Positions 35,786-48,900 of a stretch of 64,000 nt of DNA are shown here, in pieces. The position numbers and the translations under genes are program-made. The stretch spans positions 2,740,144-2,804,143 of the forward strand of contig OY848931.1 of NCBI GenBank assembly GCA_963693285.1, written 5' to 3'. The notes below the pieces were generated by a model, which was given only the letters and a program-made list of their open reading frames with translations, made no database searches and had not been told where the DNA came from. Each line of letters opens with the position of its first letter. The first letter of the stretch is position 1. This stretch comes from Xestospongia muta (taxonomy: Eukaryota; Porifera; Demospongiae; Haplosclerida; Petrosiidae).

Positions 35786-38700
35786 TTATGTTGACAAGTC
35801 AACATCATGCATGTATTTGAATTTATTAAAAGTAGATTTGGGTGCTAAAGCAATTCTGTTTTTACCATTTTGAGATAAAAGTTCCTGCACAATGCGATTT
35901 TCATCAATTGCTTTTAGAGCTTCAATGAAGTCTGCTCTGTTAGCATTTCCACCTTTTAACCACTTTACTAACATGCCTTTACGAGATGGTGCGGGTTGAA
36001 AGTGATTGATTACTTTAATATCTTTTATTACAGCATCTTTAACACCCAGGTGTATACCCAAAATTTCCCAGTTATCAATCTCTTTTACAAACTTTACCAG
36101 AGCAGAAAGGTGACACTCATCTAAAAATATATCCATTAACTAAATCAATGTGGAACTGACACAGTTACCTAGTGGTCCATTTGGTAGATTTGAGGTAACT
36201 GGGATAACATCTGAATCATGAACTAAAATGTGTGAAATTTATATATAGATTTATTGAGTTATAAATGCCATAATATAACAGAACATTGTTTATATTTGTT
36301 GCTCCCACCTATTTTCTTGTCAATGAGGTCCAAATCTGATTCATCTACAGAAAGTTGTTAAATAAAGTTTAATCACCACAACAAACAAACATGATAGTCA
36401 CATACCATGTTGTTTACTTGCATTGCATCCAGACATGTCAGAGTAGGGATCTACATCAGGACAAAAATGTCAACACTAGATAAGTAACCTTGCCTACTTG
36501 ACTTACCAATTACCCAACAGGTTTGTCTTTCATCATTCAGTTCAAGTGTTGGCAACTGCTTTTCAATGCTGCATCTTATTAAAGGTGGACCATGATCCCA
36601 TGATATAATAACTGGATGCAACTTGTACCCACTGTTGCTGTGCTCTTGTTTACAAGGGACTGTTACTTCAGCTTTGAGTGCTCCTTCATCATATGCCAAT
36701 ATATCAGCACAATCTGATATAGCTTTGCAGATCACTTTGCGCAATTTATAACAATTATTAGTCATGCCATTGAAGTAGACCTCAATCGAGTAGAATCGAT
36801 CAACTATTAGGACGGAACCAAATAAATCTTCAGAATAAAGTAAAACAGCATAACGGAGCTGTCTTGGAAATGCAATTGAACAACTATCTATATCAAATTG
36901 TGGACTTTCTGTTCTACCAACAAGAGCAACTACAACAGCTGGAAATACACCCTACAATTGAAATTGGTGTTATTTGTATTAATTATAACAGAACTAACAT
37001 TGCATGAGTTGCACAAACAATATGTGAAATAAAACATTAAATTTTACAATAATTGTAGATGGGCAGAATAGTTACATTACTCACCTGAGGAACAACTTTA
37101 CTTGCGAAAGTAATAATCATTGGATCACATTTCTTTTGAAAGAGAAAGACATCTTTCTCTTTTACTTGATTTGGTGGCAATACTGCTGGCATAAAATAGC
37201 GCTTAACACTATCAGTTGTTGATAGTGGTGTAATGATATGAAGATATCGAAGCAACATTAAGAAGTCACATTTTGTAAATAGTGAAGAAACAAATGGTAG
37301 GCAAATGTTATCGAGTAAAGATTCATCAAATACTCCAAATTCACGAAATGCTCGCTGGGTGTCTGGTGCTATAGACTTACCCTTGAGTAAAATATCCTCT
37401 AAGGAGTCTACAAATGAAACACGTATCAATGCTGATAGCATGTCAAGGAGATATTGAGGATTAGTGAAGATCACATTATAAAGGACAATTGGAAAATACA
37501 GGAACAAGGCCATGGTATGTAAGTAGGATAATGATTTCAAGACATCATTTTCATCCATTCCAAGACTAACTCCAATACCACAGCAGGTTTTTAACGAGAT
37601 CATTCCATGGTAATCTTGTGACACTTCCTCTTTTAGACGCAATTCAAACATGTACCAACGTACTGGTATGGGTGCAGCGATGCCAATGTCCTTCTGAAAG
37701 GACATAATATGCTGACGAAGAGAAGATGATATTTTTTTTCGATTCCACCAACAAAGATTATCAACAGGAAATATGAGCTCTTTTGGATTACCATTATGGA
37801 AAATAAAATGATCATGAAACTCACTGAGAGTAGAGAGTAGCTGTTCATTCTTTAATTCCAATGGCTCATGCAATCCTCTTTTTGCACCCTTAATCTTGTC
37901 ATAGTAAGTGCCAATAATCATAAAAAGTGGTAAGCTTTTCTTTCCCTTTACAACAACAGCATTTTTAGAAGAAACAATTGAACGCACATAATGTTCTATA
38001 AGTTCTAGGTTGTTCATCTGTAACTCATTGGGTTGATTGAGCAACTTACCATTCAGTGAGTAACTAAAGTGAGGCTTTTCTAAGAAGCTTTCTGTTAACT
38101 TTGTACAGATTATATTTATGTTGTTGCCACGAATAAATGCTCGAGATACATCACCAAATTGCGGCTGACCACCACTGTCTAGAATATTTATCCACGTGTC
38201 TTTATGGCGGTTTTGTGTTATTTTTTGCTTTGCTAAAAGTTTTGTTAATTCCTTAGAATACTGATCAGGATGTGAATTGGTACTGTAAGAAGAGACGATT
38301 TTTGCTGTGCTGTTACTAGAAACTACAGATGACATTGATGTGTTGCTTGAAGAAATACAAAAGCTAGTAGAATCCTTAGTTTCTTTCTCTGCTTGTTTGG
38401 GTTTTGTGGATTTAATTATATCAAAACCCAACTCCATCAATTCATTTGATGTTGGTAACAATAAAGCAGTACTGTGACTTTTTGCATTTTGCTTAGCTGT
38501 CACACTAATGCTCATGCCAGTTTCATCAGTGGTAAAGTCAGGAGGCAATTCTGTAGGTAATGTTGTACCACCAGCAATACCTGAAATAGGAGCATCAATT
38601 TCTTGCTGTGTATTTTGCTCTAGTGCATGAATGGCATCTGAGAGCATCTTTAGCAAGTCAAGGTTAGTAACGTTTTCCCATACTTTTCCTTCATTGTGTC

Positions 38701-39856
38701 CAGCTATCCTCTCTATAGCACGTATCGGTCGTGTTGCTAATGCTGTACTGTCGTGAAATTTAGGTGGACTCCAGTTGAAGAGAAGTGATTTGAATGATGT
38801 TTTGCCAACACAAGGTGGTCCCATAAGAACTAATCTCATGTTAGTCAGTCGAACAATGCCTTTGTGTAGGCCACGCTTAAAAAGCCGTTGTAGTGCTGTG
38901 GAAAAAGAAAGAAAAGGAAGTTAGATAGAGGATTCACTAAAATATTGTCTGGTAGTATGTTACCCTTTTACAAAGTAATACTTTTATCGACTATAAATGC
39001 AGTCTTGTAGAGTATTATTACATTTTGTGCTAATAAATAAAAACATATAGTGCCAACATTGTTTATTGGTAATCAATCATGTGCCTAAAAATAATGCTTT
39101 TGTAATTGGAATTACTATATTCATCAATTGCCATGACTATTGTCATTTAGAGTTTGTATCTTAACATTACTCTGCCACTGTAATATTCACATTTAATATA
39201 GAATAAAATGATGAAAGGAAACAAATGTACAAGTGGTCTAAACTGGTCTTCTAGCATGATTACCCAAATCTAACTCATTAGTTGTAATATGCATTGGCAG
39301 TCACAATATATGGTAGTGATTTCATATGTCTGCTTAGATACAACAATTAACTAAATAAATTAGGCTAAAATGGCTATTTATAGATACATACTTTACATAA
39401 TATAGATAAGAACAAACAGATGACTGTCTGCTAGAAATAAAATGTTCTATTTGACCTTAAACATTTGGTTATTCAAGAACATAGCAACCTAGAAGGTACA
39501 CTGTTCTTTTACTGTACTAACTACTTCAGAATATGTTAAGAAATGGTATCAATAATTTAATAAACATTTTAATTATCTGATATACAATAACTAATGGCAG
39601 TACTATAGGTTTATGCTTGTTGTAACAGTATTACTTTAGTTTAAGGAAAATATGAAACAGACAGAAGATATTAAGCACTTGATCACATAAAAATATTTGA
39701 CAAAAGTTAGAAAATTGACAAAGTAAATTATCCATCGAACTTCCCAAATACCTTCGTCTATTATTAGCTTTGCAATGTTCCGATAGCCCTCTCCTCGAGC
39801 TACTTCAGCTGCAGTCCTACCATCCTGAGTGGAAAATAAACAAAACCTGACTTAAT

Positions 39857-39902
<46 letters not shown>

Positions 39903-42900
39903 GTAGAGAGGAAAGGAAGTACTACTAACTAAGAGCAAATCAAGTATGTATATATTAAGACATTCAATGGTGGGTCCAAAATCAAGTTACATTGTTAAGG
40001 GTTATGTGATTGGTGCCTTTTTTTGAACATAAAGTCTTTATGTCAGCCACTTAAAAACTATGAACAATTATTGGACAATAATCTCTAGGTTGGATTACTA
40101 TTGAAACAACTAATAGCCCTTGCACATTCATTCAGATTATTTCAGACAGACATATATATTCTAATCAAGTAGATACACACTAACACACACATGTATACAC
40201 ATATAATAATGCATGTCAGGTAGTAAAATCTGTTATATTAGATTCTAAACAAAACCATGTTTAAAATAATAGTTGTGAAAAATTACACTACTTTATTTAG
40301 CAAAGCATAGATAAATTTGGCTATTTGATATAATTACATTATAATCTGTCATACCTTATCTATAACAGTAATGTCAGCACCATTGCTAATTAACACCTTG
40401 ATAACCTCTGGATGATTATTTGAGGCAGCAAGATGTAAGGCAGTATGGCCATTCTGTAGCAATAAAACAAATAAGCACATTGTCATTACATACATATCTT
40501 TTTTTTCAACTATGCTGGTAATACATAAAACAGGTATGTTTCGAATGATATCATATACACATCTACTGTACCATATCATTCACTGTACTATTTCATGTAT
40601 TATAGATTGTACATTATTTACTGTATTGATGAAATACTACAAAATGTCCCATAACAATTCAATAAATCATCAAAATGTTACTTTAGATTATAAAACAAAA
40701 TGATTATATTGTCTAGCATATAAAAGTTTTAAAAATAATTCACTAAATAAGTAAATATGACTACTATAATCTGTTCCAAGATCAATGTTACCAGATAAAT
40801 GAACTAGTGATACTAAAATTAATGTCAGCCTTTGTGTTTGTACTCAAATCCTTTCATACAAACAATATATGTGACCAAGTCTCACAAAAGGGGTTTTATG
40901 GTGCATGTGCCTTTTGAGGAAAACAAGAGTTAGATCACCAAAGTATAAAATTCAATGAGGACTTTACATTTGATTCTGCCAATGTATAAGGGTAAGAACC
41001 CTGCTGTTCTTATTAGATGACAGCAGCAATGAGGGTGATGATAGCAGTGATGATAAGAACCATCAATACAGAATAACAGAAGTGATACTACCATCAATAT
41101 TTTAACATTGTTTTTCTCAGAATTTTATTGCCTATAGAAACTACCACTTACTGCTTGTAACTCAGCAACACAGGGTACTTTTCAAATGAAACAAACATAA
41201 AAATGAAACCCAGGTAGTGTAGAACTACATAATATTGACAACTCATTTTTCATAGATTTCATGATAAGACCTCTTTCTCAGACCTGGTTACATATATACC
41301 CATACACACACATATATAAATATATATACAAACACCCACTCACATAAAGTACCTGTTTATGTGTGACAAAGGGTAAAAGTCATTATGTCAAACAGCACTT
41401 AAAAGACAAATAATCAAACATAATGTAGAGTAAACTTTCTACACTACAATTTCCATGGTATTGATATTTTTGGCAACCTGATACATTTACCCATTGATGT
41501 TTTCATACCTTATCAACAATAGAAATGTCTGTACCAATGCCTATTAACACTTTGATGGCCTCTGTGTGATCATTGATAGCTGCAATATGTAAGGCAGACC
41601 AACCATCCTGTAACAAACAAGCAGTTTGTTAATAATTCTAAATATACAATAGCACAATGCAGGTCATTGTTTATCACAACATTGATACAGTTTGATCACT
41701 GCTTAGGTTGACATATAGATTCACACCAATACATGTATATAAATACTGAAATACATGAATAACTTTTATGGTTTATATTTGTGCTTGCATGACCACTGAG
41801 GGTATTCAGGGAAATTTCACAAACAGTACCGAATGTAAACATTCATAAAATATTAGTAGCTAATTTATTTTCATATAGGATGTGGTTAATAACTGCACCT
41901 TAGTTAATAAATATTAATGCACAAATGACACATGTTTACTTGAACCCACATGTTATTATAGCTACAAGGGTAGTGACAAGTTGATGGAAGGCTTTTACTT
42001 TGAAGTTAGAAAATCAATGCAACATAGGTGAGCAATGCTACACTTGGACTCAGATCAATTTTTGCAATAATGAACAAACACCTCTATTTTGATACAAAAT
42101 GCCATGAACATATAAGTCAGATGTTCAAATGAGACATTTTGTTATTTGCCATTTAACAAAGTTAAAATCAAACTCAAATAGGATCCTTATAAAAAGGTGG
42201 GGTCTCAATAAACTGTACTAATCCAGAAACATGCTTAGTTCACTGTGCAAGCTAGGGATATTTAGTAAAACCATTATGTAAAGCTGTGGATGAAGGTAAT
42301 GAAATACAGTACAAAACGTGTTATCAAATAGGTTTATATTATATATATATATAGTATTGTATTGATAAGCTGTGTCTACTTCACTCAATCGTAAGATGAT
42401 ATATCATACCTTATCAACAACAGCAATGTCAGCATCACTGTTAACTAACACTTTGATGATCTCTGTATGATTATTGGAGGCTGCCCGATGTAAGGCAGTA
42501 TGGCCACTCTGCAGCAATAAAACAAATACACAGAACATAAATGATACAAACTATCATTATACATCTCATTAATTTTCTACAATCATAATGTTAAAGTGAA
42601 ACCAGTCTAAAGTGACAACCTATGGGACCAATAGAGGTGGTCAGTAATTGACATGACTGCCAGGAACAAGACAGTATAATGAATAAATAGATTTAGTTGG
42701 AGAGTTATTAAAATTGATGGATACAGTAGACAATGGCAATTGAAAATCATCGAAAAATTTTGAAAGATATTTAGATCTCATAAGAGAAAGTTGAGAGTGT
42801 ACTTTAGCAATAAAAAAGTGTGCTTTAAAGTACAAGTAATCAAAGACAAAGTTCTATATGCTTGAGAGATAATATAGTTATAGTGATCTGACCATTTGAA

Positions 42901-45900
42901 GTTATATGAAATAATTATTCCCAAGGTCTTTGTGAGTCTATCTGGATGGAATAAGATGATTTTTGAGGTAGTAATTCAGTGGGAGGATTATGGTACCAGT
43001 GTGAAAACTGAGGTGGACACACTAAGATTCATTGAAGTAAATTTTGATCCCAGAATTCTCCCTTTATGAACCCCTGATATAACAGGTAGTATCATGGTAA
43101 GCACCATTAATAGAAACATGCTGAGTACAATTTGTAAAATATTCTTAAATTCAGCACCATGAATTACCAGTTATACCAAAACAACAATTTTGAGAAAAAT
43201 ATTATTTGGGGCACACTGTCAAAGGCTTTTCTAATGTCAAGATAAATTGTATCAGTATGAGATTTGTCCCTCTGAGGCTTGTGAATGTCATTCACAAATA
43301 AAAATAGCTGTTGAAGGGTTGAATGTATACAGAGACAACCAACTGGTGTAGGAGTAATAGAGGTCATAAGAAAGCTTAAGTCTATGATCTTATCATAGAT
43401 AAGCCTTTTAAGAATCTTCAAGATAGTGCAGATTAATAAGGTAAGTCTACAATTTTTAATTTTAGACTTGTCTCCTGATTTGAAAATTTGTGTGATGATA
43501 TGTACATGCCATTTGAAAGATATTCTTTAAGTGAACAAGTAAATAGAAAGGAGATGATGGATGGAACCACATGTGGCAGCAGCACAATGTTTAAGATAGT
43601 AGGGCTAATACCATCAACACCCTTTATTTTTATGACGGTAGTTTATTTATTGAAATCTGTTTTAAATGACCTCTGTTTTCTTTATGTTTCTCATGATCAT
43701 AATTACGGCATATAAGCAATTCCCTGCAAAATATATGGTGACTTCAAGAGAGCATACTTCCAATCTTTGTATATTCATGTACTTTGTTAGTTAGTGACTG
43801 GATATCTCATGTAAAATGCCAACTCTTAATGTAAAACAAAATCATTAAAACCTAGTAGGAGTTACTGTGGCTTAAAACAGAATAAGAAAAACTGTAAAAG
43901 AAAGTAAAATGAAAAAAAAGAATGTTGTGCTATCCCTTCATACCCAGTGCTATCATATGCTTGCTAGAAAGTTCACTTGAAGACTTCTGAAAAGTTAATT
44001 AATTAATTAAGACAAAAACTAATTGCTTTCAGAAATGGTCCTAGTGAATTTTGATGTTACCTAGCATGAAATGTGTTTTAAATGTGTAACAAAATGGACA
44101 TAATCAGCAACAGATGCTACAAGAAATCTTTAATGATCATGATCTTGTAGTTAAAATAGGTTACCAAATATTGGTAGCTCTTTTGCTTTTGTACACCCTT
44201 TCTAAAAATAATGGGAATACTAAAATGGAAAAGTCATTATCATTTGTATGAAAGAATAATATTATTATGATAACATTAATTATACCAAGCATTTGAAAGC
44301 AACAATTAAAACAGAATTTGGTTTCTATAGTTCCATGAAGATCAACAGACAATTTAACAGTTTTGTCTCAAAAGTATTAATACAAAGGAGGTAAAACAAT
44401 AAGTTTGAAATACTTGTGGTGAACCAAAGTGAGCTGTAATAAAGACCTGTCATATTTCTGGTCCTCCAATGAAAGTCTCTTTCAATTTCAATGACAGTAA
44501 TTATCATAAACTTAAAACAATGTTCATACTGGTATAAGGTTGTAATGAGAGCAAACCTTTTCTCCCAATTTTTTTACATAGTCTAGTAAGTCTTAAAACA
44601 AATACTCTTATTCTAGCCATTCTCTTCCTTCCAAATAAAAGCCTATCATTTATCATTATCTAAACCACAAGCAGTGGTGACTCACTCAATTTTTAACTTG
44701 TTTTACAAGTAGTAACATGAAGCAGGCTGTTTACTATGATAATATACAATTGTTTGAGTCTTTTTTTAGATTCAAATGGTTATTCTACATACCATCACAC
44801 AATTAAAATTGGTTCATCTGTCCTAAACCTATCATACACATATATACTGACCTCATTAGTATGGTGAATATTAGCACCATTCTCCAGTAAAAGCTTCACT
44901 ATGTCTAAGTGGCCATTTGCCACAGCTGCTATCAGTGGAGTAGATCCATACTATAGTTGATAACAACAAAATATAATCAGTGACACAAATATGGAATAAT
45001 TTTTGATAAGCACTACAACATGTGTGTGTTTTCAATATTACAACTGTAATTCCACTGTTGTACAATATGCAGCATACAGCATACCAATGAAAAATAAAGT
45101 CAAAAATAAAATTGTACTATCTGTCACTATCATAATGCATTATTGCTATCTTAAGTGGTTGTTTTTTACATACAAGTTCTATGTCAACATTAAAGCCTAT
45201 TTTTAAGTATCAATAAGGTATTATTGAGTGTGGTTATGCTACTTAAGTAGTAGGACCACAATATTATTCTGTGTAGTATAAATCAAAAATAAAATACTAT
45301 GTCCTCTTTTTAGAAAATGAACGTTATGTCTACCATTTAAGCTCATAAAATAGCAACTCAAAATATTTAAAGTCTTTTCTAGCTAAAGTAAATGATGTTG
45401 GCTTCCTTTGTCTACATGTAGACATTAAAATTTAGATAATTGTTTATTGTACACATAGTAATATTTTAAAGCTATTATCATAACCATATTACTTTTGGAA
45501 CAGGCACACGCACACACACACACACACACAGACATGCGCAAGCAAGAACCGTAATGCTCACCTATGCATGACAGCAAGTATTTATTAAAAAGGGTACAGC
45601 AGAGAGAGGAGTACTGCATGTATAAAGTACAAGTAGCATCCAATTTTAATCTAAGAATTTTTTCTCTTTCAAATTATGAAATGTTTACAGTTTACTCATT
45701 TGAGGTACATTGCAGCTGCAGAAGTCAGTAACTATATCCCAAGATAGCAATATCCTGAGATAGATACCTAAATGAAACTGCTGCTATAATAAGTGTTACA
45801 AGCACTGTGTCTATGTTTAAAAAGTAAGGTGATACAAAGAAGCACAAACTTGCTACTTTGACTGACAAGCATCGCATAAAGTGAAAATCATATGTACCCA

Positions 45901-48900
45901 ATACCCTAACCAACTAAAAATTCTTAGTGTAAACAATATCACAAGTTGTGTAGAGAAAGTCAAATTTAAAACTCAATGAAAAAATGAAAAAAAAACAACA
46001 GAGGAATTTCAACCTACGCCCATCTGCCACCAACCACCAAGCTTAGCACTGATTCCACTGGACTACAAAGCTCTTAACTTCAACAATGACACTTTTATTC
46101 ATAATGATTTTCGAAGACTGTAGTAGTTATGCAATCTAAACTTGCCTATATATGGCAGGTTCATTCTCCAGTGATACTAACAAAGTCATAGTTCTTTAAA
46201 CCACCAAACTTTCACCAGCATAGACAGCCACTTCAGAACAATTACTTGTTAACTATAATAAAATGGCTCAAAGGTCTGTACTTGAGTTATGGCAAAGACC
46301 AGAAAGAGGACTGGTATAAAAACATATAACTCCAGGGATAAAATTTTAAAAACAGACTCTTACCATCTCTTTAACTTTAAACTAGTAAACATGTTCTTGA
46401 TGGGAGCATGATAACTACCTATACTCACAATTGGAACCAAGGTTCTGCATTTAAGGATGCTTCATCTATTGAATGTTTGACAATCCAGTTTGTTTTTACA
46501 TAGTGTAGTTAATTGTCCAAATCATATTATGTAAATACACCAAAGACACGATAGTATGTATGTTGGATGTGCTATAGAGTATGTGGTCAAACAGTATGTC
46601 TCAAAAAGTAACTAGTATATCATTTATATCTATAGTACCACATACCAACCAGTAATACTCATCTATATACTGTATATTGGTAGTTATGTATTGTGTTTAA
46701 ATTTCAATGAATAATATGTAAACAATTATAAGCTATTAAACGAGCATGTGTCGTTTATAATGCCACTCTCCGCGCATTCCTGCTCGCTATAAAAGGGGGG
46801 TGGGCTGCCCGGAAGAATGTGACACCTACCAAAGAGTGAGATGGCGGCAATATTCAAACCTAGAAATTGTTCTAGATAGTAGCCATACCAACCTGAACAA
46901 CCCACACAAAACATCTATAATAGTTAGCTCTAGGTACAAACACGTGTTATGTCAATTACACAGTTTATAATAATAGATAATAACTTTTATTGCTGTACTG
47001 AATTATACATGACAGAATCAAAGATGGCTGACACAAGACCATAGTTGTCTAAATCAGATTGTCCAGCAGGAGTTAGAACTTTTCTAATATGGTCCAACCT
47101 TCTCTTGAACACCTTCTTCCCTTTTAGACTGTCAAAGTCGATCACAAGAGAAAGTCTTACATGTTTTCTACTGTTCGCCATTTCACTACAGAAACTTACA
47201 CCTATCCAAAAAAACGGGAATATCTGCACCGAACATACGCATAATATTAATTAAGCAGCTGTTGCAACAGCTAGAGGAAGTTCATATTATGATGTAAACA
47301 GGAAAAGAAACACAGCCTCCATTTTTTTGATATTGAAAAGTTTTGTGTGTGCCATTTTGTAGGCAGCCCAGCCCCCTTTTATACTGCGCATGCTCGTTTA
47401 ACAATATCAAGTGACAATATTGTCACATTTCAGACAAAGCCATGATCTGTATTATTAAAAATACACTTACTTCATTAGGTATATTCAAATTGGCTTTGGC
47501 TTCCAGTAGACATTGAGCAATATCTATGAATCCTTTCTGTGAGGCCCAGTATATACTCGTTCTATTCAGCTACAAGTAATAATAATAGTATGAATACTCA
47601 TTGGTACATAACTGTTACTATTATTATACATAAAGATACACTGATGCATACATGTGTAATTACATTATATGATTATAATGATAAAATCACAAGTACATAA
47701 TATTAATTATAATCTAATAATCATGTATAATAAGACATGACATATATGATTTATATCTCATTGGTTGATGTTATCATAGACTAAGTAATATAGATGTCAA
47801 CAAGTAGACTGTAAAAACAGTGAACAATATAACTATATAAGACCAGGTCTACTACTTTCAGGCTTTGCCTGATCAATTTAAAGCAAGAGAAGTATGTCAT
47901 TTTCAATACATGATAAAGGATGTTATTACTAATTTGAGAGATTCATATTGAATTAAAAACCATTAAGTTTACATCTTTATATAGGCACAATTTAAAATCT
48001 TCAAAATTTAACCATTGTTTACAAAGACGCACCAATAGAATAGAAATGTCATCAAGGAATTAACCAGACTCTAAACAATTTTGTTGCTTTGCTTACAAAG
48101 ATCTGGAAATACAATGAAATCATCCTTTCACTATAACACTATTGTAAAAGGTCTAAATAACATTGACATTAACATACACACGATGCCAACTTGATTATAT
48201 AACCAGAAGATTACAACCTAGCATTTACACATAAGTAGTAACATCATTTAAAATATAGGAGTGTTAGCAGGAGAAGACATAACAGTAGAACATCAGACAT
48301 ATTCTGAAAAATTGGCTGTTGTCCCACCAAAAGCATATAAGTTTGGTTAAAATTGCCCAAATAAACTTACAGTTATATAGCTTACTATTTGCCTCTTCCT
48401 TACTGGTTAAGTAATGATAATAACAGGAGACAAATTAGATTTTGTTGTTCAATTCCAATTTAACTTGTTTCTCATTTTTATAGTATTGTAGAAGCTTTTC
48501 TTAATCTTGGCAATTAATAGCTGATGGTCACCTGTGTTTAATCTTTCATCTAATGCTATGTAATACTGTGATTATTAATGTCTAAGATCATGTTTCAGAT
48601 GGTGAATCAAAAATAGTTTGTCTAGTCAATTTCTGAGGACTCTTCATTTTGGTTAATATAGTACTATCATTATTCACTACTTATTGTCATATGTTATTTC
48701 TCTCATAGTAAAAATATATACAATCACAATAACATGCACTATGTCATATATATTTAACTACATGTGTAAAAGTTCATAAAAACTTTCTATAACACTCATC
48801 ATTTAGTAACACATACAGACATTAATTTATGCCAGGCTCCTCTAAATATTTGCTGTGATTATTGTTCCTGTAACAATTAAAAGACTAGGGAGAACCATTG

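Noticed and set aside
37633..37848. Open frames overlapping the large GTPase exon in other frames
   Set aside because: Shadow frames of the Roco-like gene exon 37085-38895.
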